Assembly: GCA_028753945.1 (NCBI GenBank)
Contig: JAPNXP010000003.1
Coordinates: 4,588,001-4,652,000 of the forward strand
Length of the DNA: 64,000 bases
Direction: 5' to 3'
From: Hexactinellida sp. DTS-2022
Lineage: Eukaryota > Porifera > Hexactinellida
The notes beneath the pieces were generated by a model. It did no database searches. It saw nothing but the letters and a program-made list of their open reading frames with translations, and was not told the DNA's origin. Position 1 is the first letter of the stretch. The number at the start of each line of letters is the position of its first letter. Positions 37,201 through 49,200 of the stretch are shown piece after piece. Made by a program: the position numbers and the translations under genes.

Positions 37201-40200
37201 AAATTTTGGCCCCCCTTGGAAAATTGGTCCCTCTGATGTTTAATGTTTATTTAATTATTTAATTATTAATAGCATAAACTTGATGGAAGATGAGATTTTG
37301 GAGACTCACGATCTCATACAAGATGTGTACCAGTACCTGAAAAGTGGATTTTACCCTCAAATTCTCCAAGATGTCAATAGAAAGAGAACCATCCGTAAGA
37401 AAGCATTACAATTTGTTTTGAATTCCGGGAGCTGTACTACAAGCTGAAGAGGAACAGGGTAGGAGAAACTAGATGTCTTGTATCACAAATAATTATTTTA
37501 TGTATCATATCTTTTATGAAGAAGGAAGTGCTACTACATCGTAAATGCTGAAGAGAAGCACAATATATTAGATGCGTGTCACGTGCACGCGACTGCTGCC
37601 ACTTGGGAAAGTTGAAAACGATCTACAGAATAAAGGAACGGTTTATGTGGCATGGGATTGTCAAAGATGTAACGACTATGCTACGGTGGGTATTTCACAT
37701 CTTCTGATATTGAGCGATTGCTTATTATTAGAATTTTACATTTACAGATTCGTACTTGTGATATCTGCCAGAGGACAAATCGCAAGCTGACGACAGGTGT
37801 ACCAGAGCTCCATCCTGTCAAAGTGCACAGCCCCTGGTATCACTTGGGGATAGACTTCGTGGGTCCTGTATCCACCGCTTCTGACGGGAATAACTACATT
37901 CTCACTATAAGCGACTACTTTCGAAGTGGGTATAGGCAATTGGTACCCGCAATAAGGAAGCTATTACTGTTGTTCGTGTTCTCTTCAAGGTATAATTTAA
38001 GAATAAAATTTGCTTAATTGTGTGTCATCAAATCTTGTAGATATTCATGCAATGGGGCTTCATCAGGTGATAACATCTGATCAGGGCAGAGAATTCAACA
38101 ACTCTCTAAACACAAACTTGATGAATCTGCTCGCATCAAGCGCATATTGACCACACCTTATCACCCACAGGTTAAGGGATGCAAAACGGAGGAAAGAACT
38201 TCACAAAAGGCAAAAATAATCCAAACATGAAGGTTGTTGTTGTGGAAAATTTGTTTCAACTGTATTAATTTGACTATCTGTCTCTTTGTCTTTCTAGATA
38301 TAGTACCTATTGATCTGACAGTACAACCTGACCCATGCAAACCAACAAAGTACTGGCTAGAAGCTAGAAGAATTGAAGCTGCATGAAGCAGATAAACAGT
38401 ATCTGTCTGGGGGGAAATGGCTCACAGATAATCTCATTGATACAGGACAGACTCTATTAAACAATGCTTACCCTCGAATTGGAGGTTTACAGAGCACATC
38501 CTTATGAGAAACATTGGCGTTTCAGATTTAGAGAGGGGAGTTCGTACAGGTGTTGAATGTAGCTGGAAATCACTGGATTACAGTTTCCAACATGTGTCCA
38601 CATCTACGACATAATTCGCAGTCGCATAGTTTCTACCCGCACTAGGGATCAGATTTCTCCCAGCGGCAGAAAATAACCCTCGCTATCCCAGCAGCTCAGG
38701 AACAACGTGGAAGTAGCGACCGTGGCCTGTTCGCTCTGGCATACATCTCTATGCAGCGGAGAACATCCAGCACAAGTGAACTATGTTCAGCATATGTTCC
38801 GAAACCATCTCCTTACTTGCCTCCAGAGAAGGCAGATTACCCCGTTCCCAAGTACAACAAGGCCGAGGAAGCAGCTAAAGTCTTGTGCACAAGTATCATA
38901 TAATATTTTATGTATTTGCAGTAAGGACGGCAGGATGGTCCAATGTGATCAGTGCATGAGTGGTTCCATGATCAGTGCGTCAGCATCCCTCTGCACATTT
39001 GGAGTGATGCTGCAATCCCAATGGTGCTGCAGTGAATGTTCAATCGACATAGAAAAGATGTAGGAGCAGGTTGAGATAATCCGGCATTTCAATTTTATAA
39101 TTTTTAGACAAGTTTCTAAAATTCTACCTAAATGAATTTTTAGACTAATGAACCAATATTATACTAGTTCGTTCTATATGCATTTTGCTTTCTTATTCAT
39201 AATTTATTATAAATATTTGCTCGATGGGACCAAAATTCTATGGAAAATGGTCCTAGGACCAGTTTTCTATGGAATTTTTGTCCCATGGTGGGGCAAAAGT
39301 CCCAAATGTGTCCATTTCTTCTCTCGAGAAGGACACCCCCTCAGCTCCTGTGTCTCTCTAGGGAGAGAGGACAGTTTGGACGCTAAACCTAACTTCGTTT
39401 GAATGGACTTAGCTGGTAATATAGTCATTAGCGACTGTTCGAAGAGGCGAATGAGGGTAGCCAAAACATGTTCATAGTTACAGAAGATCTATGTGTATAA
39501 CAATGTAATGTAATCGGTTTATTGTTAAAGCGAACTATTTCTAATTTTCTACAGTTATTTCTGGGACTCGTTGTCTTTCCAATTAATTCTGGACAAATAA
39601 ACAAACACACAAAGAACAATTTTGTTTTAATATCAAGATAATACTCTTCCCTAGTCCGTTTTCGTACTCCACGCTTCGTACAATAAAATATTTAAATTAT
39701 AGTCTCAGTTAGGCATCTATAATGCACATTTAACAATTGACAGAGACACTAAAATCAATTTATACTAATTGAATGCTAGCTGCTAATCCATACTGGGACA
39801 ACCCTCGAATTTAATTGATTACAAACAAGTTTTGTCACCTTTTGGGATGGAAGATGTGAATATTTTTAGATATTTAAACTGGTTCCTAAAAACAGTATTC
39901 CCTACCCCATCCAAAGTATGTAGCTCTTACCAGTTCCTCAATCAATTCCGAAGAACAAAAAAGCCACCGTAATTTAATATATCAAATAAGTTATGGAATT
40001 GAAGAAATCGATACATACCAACCTCCTGACTTAGCGACAATAGAAAGAATAGAGACTAAGCTATCAGGTGCGCGAGAAGAAATAGGATCTAGTTATGAAC
40101 AATAAATATCTGAATTATATCTGAGTGGACAAATTATTGAGACATGAATTTAATAACTGTTATAGCAGCGTATTTGTGTTTGATGGGATTGGTTGTGAAT

Positions 40201-43200
40201 TGTGAGAACTTCCATCCCGACAGAATCAGACTCATCGACACATTCAAAGGCGAATATTACAGCAACTATCTATTCAGAGGAAACATGCCCGTCATTGACA
40301 AGAAGTTCTGCTACGAAGAACTTATCGAGTCTCTAGGAAAGGTACTGCAGACACACAACCTGTCACTCCCCTCCAGCTACTACATGCTGGACGTGAGCTA
40401 CATAAACAGCTACATCCCTGGTGAGAAAGAGGATTTCCAGACTGAAAAGGAGTTCTGGGAAGCAAACTCAGAGAAGGGTCAGCTGTTGCACTGGCCTGTC
40501 GTGGGCTCTACAGTGCGGCCGCCTGGAGATGCCAAGGTGATAAGAGACATTATTAATTACTATATGAAGAACAGTCTAGATCGGTTGGATTTCAAACTCC
40601 CAGTGCTACACCGCGCGCTGACTGCGCAGTACTCGGATGTCTCGTGGCTCATCTACACACACTGCGAGGCCGGGGTGGACAGGACGGGGGAGGTTAGCGG
40701 GGCCTACTACATGCAGTTCTTAAACGTTACGTTTGGGGACGCTGTTAAAGTGGATAACACTATTGTCAATAGGGATATGTACGAGGACAGTAGGAACGAA
40801 CTGCAATGGTACTGCTATTATCTGAAGTTCGAGAGAGGAATGAAACACCTGGTTTGTGTATAAGAAATGACAATACATTATTTCTATTCCTTAAGTGCGT
40901 ATAAAAACACTAACTATATTTACTATACATATAAGATATCTCTAAAAGATATTACATTTACATAGAATAATATTTATGCAGAGTATACAAAGTTATATTT
41001 ATTATATTACTAAGGGGTTTAATTAGTCACAATATATATTATAATTTTAATTATTAACTAACACAATATGAATATAATGGTGCGAGTCCATGCAGAGATA
41101 AGATAAAGTAATCACTTTATAACGCCGTAACTGGTCCGGCCGGACCATCAATGGCAACCGTGGATGGTCCCCCTATTAAAACATTGAATTTAAAACTTCA
41201 CTAAGATTATATTGGGAGCAACCCTCCTGAAAATTCTTAGAATAGCACCACTTCGTGTTAGTCTTGTTAGTAATATAGGGGAAGCGTAGTCAGTTCAATA
41301 GTCAATAGTGGTCTGTCAATAGCCTGATTGTGCTGCCCATATTTTAGAATAGTACCACTTTGTAGTAGTAAGCAAGACACATTGTCTAGAGATTAATTGC
41401 GGCGCCAATAAAATCCGGAGGTATATACATTACACGGCAGATTAGAGTCAGAGCACCCCGAATAGTTCCGGAGGGCCATATACGGCGACATAGATGGTTC
41501 GGCCGGACTAACCGTGGGGGGACCATATATGGCATGACAACTCCACGCTCCAATTTTTCAAACAAGACAAAGAGCTCAAGGCTCTTATAATGTACTAACT
41601 CAATCCTATCGAGTATCTAGTGAGCTAGGTTAAATATTAAGTATGTTTTGTTTAATTAATTAAATATAACATTGATTAATATTTCATATCAATTAATTAA
41701 ATTACTACACATCATTGAATTCCTTCATAGAAATAACAATTTTGCATCAATTAATTTACTCAATAATGTTTCAACATGTATGAGCTGATTAACTCTTTTA
41801 CGTATCTCGAAATGAAGACTTAATTTATTATATCATTATTGCAGTAATTTCAATACAGTACGAAACCAGAAACTGGTTTACTTCAAAGAAAATACAGACT
41901 GCTTCATTATACTCAAACCATAATTCAAAGGAATAGAATTTCATGTACTGGATGCCTGAAATTTCTAGAAAATGAATTCGTAGTTAGTGAATGGAGAAGC
42001 GAGCTATCAAGTGTGTAATTGTAGGCGACGGAGCTGTGGGTAAGACTAGCATGCTGATGACGTATGCTACTAACCAATTCCCGTTCGAATACCGACCTAC
42101 AGTGTTTGACAACTATGCAGTCAATGTAGACATAGCCGGTAGCACGTACATACTCGGCCTGTTCGACACAGCTGGACAGGAAGATTACGACCGACTCCGA
42201 CCTCTTACCTACCCCATGACGGATATATTTCTAATTGCGTTTTCAGTGATATACCAACCAACGTTCGAGAATGTTCGAGAGAAGTGGGTGCCAGAAATAG
42301 CGCACCATTGCCCTAGTGTCCCATTCATTTTAGTAGGCACTCAGATAGACCTGAGGAATGACAGCTACACTGTTAGCACTCTCGCGAAAACGCGTTTGAA
42401 GCCCTTGGAGACCGCGTCCGGGCATAGACTGGCTTCGGAATTCCAGAGGAAAGGCTACAACTGCGTACTGTACGTGGAGTGTTCCGCGAAAACACGCGTG
42501 GGACTAAAAGATGTTTTTGACGAGGCTATCCTCGCGTACCTGTCCCCTCCTGGGGGCAAGGAGAAGAAAAAGAGGAAATGTACTCTCTTATAAACGCACT
42601 GAGTTGAATCATCTCTTGCAATTCAGCCAGTTTCTCAGTGTATCCTTGTATTACTTCGCTTGTTTTTTCACTTATTAATTAATTAAAATACTAATATGAT
42701 AATAACAAAATGACAGCTGATCTATACAATTAGATGATTGCCAGTCAACTCGTACCATACATCAACTCGTCCCAAATACCAACTTGTATTTGTACTATGT
42801 CTTGGTCAACAGGGGCTTGGCTTAGTTAACTAAATTGTTTCTCATCATTATATAAAAACGATCTCATTATTTAATATTTATATCAAGTTATTTATTAATC
42901 AAATGGGGAATAAGTTGATGAACAAGGTTGTTAAAGAATAGGTACGTGTAAGAGTTGCCTAAAATACTGGGACGAGTTGACCCAAAAAAAATATAGGAGT
43001 TTCCCAAAATAAGAGGTACGAGTTGACAAAAAATAGATACGAGTTGCCCGAAATAAGAGGTACGAGTTGACCAAAAGAATTGGTACGAGTTGACCAAAAA
43101 TAAAGACCATTAGTGCCTAAAATAGGCACGAGTTGACCAAATAATTATGGACGAGTTGAAATAGGTACGAGTTGACTGGCTCCCTAGATGTTAAAATTAA

Positions 43201-46200
43201 TGAAATAAGATTTTTTATCGTATCACACAAGATACAGACTACAGTGGTAATCGCCTAATAGCAAGTCGAATTTTGCACGAAATTTCCTTGCTAATAGGCG
43301 AACTTGATATTAGAACAGTGGTCGGCAATTAGGGGAAAATTACCCCATCGGGTGTAATTTCAGGATTTCTGGGGGTAACAAGACCTATCCAGAAAGCGAT
43401 ATAAGATGTCAACTGTCACAATACAGCCACAGTTTGTACTTTGTAGATATTATTAAAACACAAACCTGGGTGTGTGTATATATATATATGTATACAGGGC
43501 CGGATTTACCATTAGGCTAAGTAGGCTATAGCCTTCGGGCCACTACAGGACGAATGTACAGGACACTACAGGACCACTACCGACCAATGTCGATCATGTT
43601 CGGCCCACTTGTGTGGTTCAGCCTTCAGGCCACTCAAGGGTAAATCCTGCCCTGTATGTATATATATATATATGTGTATATATTTGTTTGTATGTTCCGA
43701 GTTGATTGAAGAAATTGGACGGTTTCCAAATGTGGTTTTGGCATATCCAAGGTCCAAAATAGATACCTACAGTCGACTCATTGGTAAGACACCAGAGAAA
43801 ATTGCTCGTTTTATCCATAACAGGTGCCATTCACATTTAAATGCGTAGGAGACCCAACCAGTGCATGTAGTAACTCGAAGTTAGAATGAAGTTTATTAAT
43901 TAGTGACTGTAGAAAGCCTACCCTATCTCAAATTTTTTTCCAGCTATTTAAGAAAATTTTTGAGTGCAGATTCGTGCTGCTGAGATATTTCGAAAAACGC
44001 AATAAAAATTGTGAAACTAAAAAAATGAAAAAATTCTTTAGAATTTAAATTCCAGTTCTAATAAAGACGTTTATTTACTTCTAAATCAATAGCATGTACT
44101 CAGCGATTTAGATATCTTTATTATTAATAAAACTCGATTGTTGTTTGTGTTTGTTTGTTTGTTTGTTTGTTTGTTTGTCCGGATTGCATTAAAGGGATGG
44201 AAGGATAGAAACCGCATTTCTAATTAGATAGAGACTAACTTCCAAATGTTATAATAGGTAAACAAGTATGCTGATAACGAATTTCACATTAACAAATGTA
44301 TACTATGAATATTTATAGTTGTTCTCTACAAAAATAGACAAACAAATCAATGAAAATTAAATCAACCTAAAAGTTAGCTTTCACGAGTATTATAGGTAAA
44401 CAACTATGCTGAACACAAATTTCGCATTATAAATTCCTAATAGGAATATTTATGTAGTTTACAAAAATAGGTAAACAAATTAATTAATTAATTCATTAAT
44501 AATTATTAATGAAATTTCAAAGTCAAACTAGAAGTTGGTTTCCAACGGGTATTATAGGTAAACAAGTTCAAACTATGGAAAATGGTAGAAAGGGTGATGA
44601 GTAAGGCCGCATAGCGGCCGCTAACTTGAGGTGCGTAGCATCGATTTGTCGCAAAGCGACCGAGACCGAAGGACTCGTATACTTATATTTCGCAATATTC
44701 GATACCACATTTTCTGACTTGCATATACCAACTGTAATGAAAATAATATAATTTTTACTTGTAAAAAGGTTTTGTGAGTGATTTAATCCGAGATCTCATT
44801 TTGAGCCCATTCCAAAACCTTTAAATATTAATTATAATTTCTAACTTAATTTCTAAGTAATGTTGAGATTTTAACAAAAAGTGTGAGTGTCTCTGGTTTT
44901 GGCTCGGAAATGTTTTCTTATTAACACAATATTCTAAATAAATAACAAATTGGTAATTTAAAACATATTTATGGAATTTGATTTTTTTTTATTGTTTTAT
45001 ATTGATTTAGTTTTTTATTTAACATTGTTCTCAAATCACGTAAACGGATCAAGCGAAGAAAGTTCGCTATGTTATTTCTAATTCAAAGTCAACCATCCGC
45101 TTTCATCTCGAATGGACTATCCAAGCCATGGTTCACACCTAATTAGTTCCAATTTCAATAAGTTTATATAAGCGAGCTAAGAAGATTCCTAGATCTATTG
45201 GTCCGATTTCAACTGATAAGCCAGAAGTATGTAAGCAAATTCTAATCTGTACTTTGCACAAGTTATTACTAACAATATTATGTTGCAAAACTATGGCTCT
45301 GGAGAATTATTCTAATAACGGTTATTGTGGACTGTATCTGGTGGCAATAATGGCTCTGAAAACAATGCGGAAGATTGAATAAATATTTTTGAGATAAACT
45401 CAAGTATAAATCTCTACATTTATGCTGAGTTAGAAGATATGAGCTAGAAAAGTAAATATGAATACTTTTTTGACAGCAATATTTAAATTATGGACCAAGG
45501 ATTAACTAATACGAGCCCTTCGGTCTCGGTCGCTTTGCGACAGATCGGTGCTACGCACCTCAAGTTAACGACCGCTATGCGGCCTTGCACCTCACCCTTT
45601 CTGCCATGCATAATGGTTGAAAGGGACGTTATATAGATCCCTTTATAAGATTTCCATTTTTTTAACTTGTTTTTCATATTCTAAATTTATAAACGCGAAA
45701 TTCGTGTTCAGCATACTTATTTACCTATTATAACATTTGTTTACCAATTATAATATTTGAAAGTTAGTTTATATCTCATATATAGATGCAGTTTCTATTC
45801 CCCCATCACTTTAATACAATCCGGACAAACACACAAACAAACACACACACAAACACACACACACACAACAATCGAGATTTAATAATATAGATATACAACA
45901 TTTATGTATATAGATAGAATAGGAAATAACTCTGAAAATCAAAATTCAAATTTTAAGCCAGGTAATTGGTTAGTATGTAACGCAAAATAACATTTTATCC
46001 AATGTTAATCTATGTTACGTACTTATTTTCTTCCCTGTTGTACTGTAAATATAAATATGTGCCGTAACGCTTACAACTGACCTCTGTGTGTGCGAGCTGA
46101 AAGAAAGGAACGGAGCTCAGCTGTGAGTGCAGGAAGTCCTTAGAAGAGCGCAGGTATCTGAGAGTGGGAGCAGACAAATCTGTGTGGGAACAGAGCGTGT

Positions 46201-49200
46201 ACAACACCTGGTAAGCCAGCTGCGAGAAGCTCGGGGCATACAAGTGGCAGGTGAAGTGGTTGGTGGCAGTGGGTGCAGGAGATATGAGGTATAGGATAGC
46301 ATGCAGACAGGTGCGAGGATTGCCGGCTATACCTGAGGGGAATCATTAACTAATACAGTAGATGTCGGATATAAGCACATGTCGGTTATAAGCACGTTAA
46401 GTGCAGTTCACGACGATGTGCTTATAACCGGCATCCACTGTACCACTTATAACTCAATATAAATCTCATACAGTTAGTATTTAGTATTTACATAATTTTC
46501 CTTTTTGGATGCAGAACTTAACAAAAAATACCATTTACGAAAATCAACTTCTTCAAAGCAAATTGAAATTTAATATGCTAAAACCGATTCTCCACACCCT
46601 TCTTCTTGTGACTAAGAAAATGCGTTAGCTCATATAGATTTCGAGACAGTAACACTTGAATTTTCAAGAAAGCATAATATTTCTAATTAAAAGCGTACAT
46701 CGAAATGTCCGCATTTCGTGCCCAAATTTGAAACAGAAATTATTCCTAGCACTTACAATTTCAATTTACCTAGAGAAAGCTGAATTTGAAAGTATTCTAC
46801 ACTTAGGGAACCTAAATAATAAGCTCTTTAAAAAAGATATAAAGAAGTGAAGTACAAGCACTAGGCCTTCATATAACAATTGAAGAATACATTCTCTTCA
46901 TACTACATATCAGCTGATAGTAGAAAAATTTAGTATTTAAGAACAAATAACTTGTGATAATCCAATACGTATAATAAGATGGGATTGGGAGAATTAAATA
47001 CTTACTTCGCAGTCATTACATGCTACATCGGAGCTTTCTCAGTTATATTTATAAATGGCTATACGTCTCCAACACTAAAACAATTGGAACAGGAAGGTAT
47101 CCTCAACTACTACACACTCCCTGTCTTTGCTAGCATTATGCATGTCACAAAGATTATAAGTTTGATTATCCTTCCTTGTCTGGTGCAGACTAACATCAGT
47201 ACCAACGTTGTTGTGCTAGCTGATAGCATTGTCGGGGCAGTTGGGTGGATGTTGGTAATAATGGCAGAATCTCCACTAGCTCTGATACTCGTTCACTTGT
47301 TTGATGCTTTTTAACCCTCACTCCCCTGTTTGGTTGGTTCGTCAAGGCTTAGAGTCTAGAGCTGCAGACACCCTACGGTGCCTCCACGGTGCTGGCTTTG
47401 ACGCCGACAGGGAAATCCAGACCATCCGAGTGTGGAGGCTGGTACCCGGGTCAGCTGGAGAACTAGCTTTTCAGCTCTCAGGGAGTCCAGAGTTCTTAAG
47501 CCCATCATGCTGTATTAAAAAACGTGAGCAGAAATAGATCTACACTACATTCATAGTTTAATAGAACATGAATTTCATTATTGAGCTCATTAATAATAAT
47601 ATAGAATTTAAGCTTGTTAATAAGTTAGTTGATTAAATATGTAGGAATATCTGAATAAACACAACAGAAATGAGATCAATGGAGGTGAAAACTAGGAATG
47701 TCCAGAAACCGCCAATAGAAACAAACAGAATGTAAAATGAATAAACAACTACAACAGTTGCGATATTTGCAGCAATCTCTGAGATAGCACAGGATATTTC
47801 TCGATGAGAGGTGAACAGAACTGCTTTCAGAGAAAACAAAACAGCACCGAATCCTACGGAGAAACTGAATGCGTAGAGAGCCACATTACAAACCGGCCAG
47901 AAGCTCAAGATCCGACAGAGCTGAGAATTGCTGCTCACACAGTTCAAATAGTGTTCAGAAACTAAGAAGTAGATTGCCATTGAGAAGAGAGAGAGCGATT
48001 GAAAGGAGGAAGCAACAATAAGCAAACATTTCAGTTTAAAGCATTTGAGGGCAAACAGGGATACTATCCCTCCTACAATCAGGAATATCGGATAGAAGAG
48101 AGACGCGATCTTTGGATCCATTCCATGCTGACTCTCTAGTATCCGTGAAGAGAAGGATACCATTGCTGCATGTCCCCCCAGGGCACTGAATATGGCCAAT
48201 GAGGTCACCAGCATGATGGGCTTAAGAACTCTGGACTCCCTGAGAGCTGAAAAGCTAGTTCTCCAGCTGACCCGGGTACCAGCTTCCACACTCCGGATGG
48301 TCTGGATTTCCCTATCGGCGTCAAAGCCAGCACCGTGGAGGCACCGTAGGGTGTCTGCAGCTCTAGACTCTAAGCCTTGACGAACCAACCAAACAGGGGA
48401 GTGAGGGTTAAAAAGCATCAAACAAGTGAACAATACTACAGAGCCCAACCCAACCACTGCAAGCCATCTGAAGGAAAGCCAAATTCCGAAAAGATACACA
48501 AAGAATATCCCAATTCTATCACTGAAGCCTAATCCCCCACTCAACACACGACGCTGTCCTTCCAGACATATCTCAGGAACATATGTTATTAGGAACACAC
48601 TCGTGATGCCATTGTACAGGCCTACTAGTCCCACACCGAGTATCAGAGCTAGTGGAGATTCTGCCATTATTACCAACATCCACCCAACTGCCCCGACAAT
48701 GCTATCAGCTAGCACAACAACGTTGGTACTGATGTTAGTCTGCACCAGACAAGGAAGGATAATCAAACCTATAATCTTTGTGACATGCATAATGCTAGCA
48801 AAGACAGGGAGTGTGTAGTAGTTGAGGATACCTTCCTGTTCCAATTGTTTTAGTGTTGGAGAGGTATAGCCATTTATAAATATAACTGAGAAAGCTCCGA
48901 TGTAGCATGTAATGACTGCGAAGTAAGTATTTAATTCTCCCAATCCCATCTTATTATACGTATTGAATTATACACAAAATATTTGATGGTAAAAGCTCAA
49001 GTTTTGAGTGTGTGTGTGTATTTTAGATTTTTGATGTGATTTATTGTATTTATGCTACTCTGTAATCAAAATCCTTAGAAAAAATAAATTTATATATACG
49101 TAGTACTTCAAATGTGAAGAAATTCCTATACGAAGTTGCAAAAGATATATGGTATCTAATCATCTTATAGAATAGGTTAGTCTGATTATATATCATAAAA

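Noticed and set aside
42740..43180. CRISPR-like array of short repeats
   Set aside because: The spacers are short, A-rich and related to each other, the repeats are imperfect, and the whole is enclosed by terminal inverted repeats.
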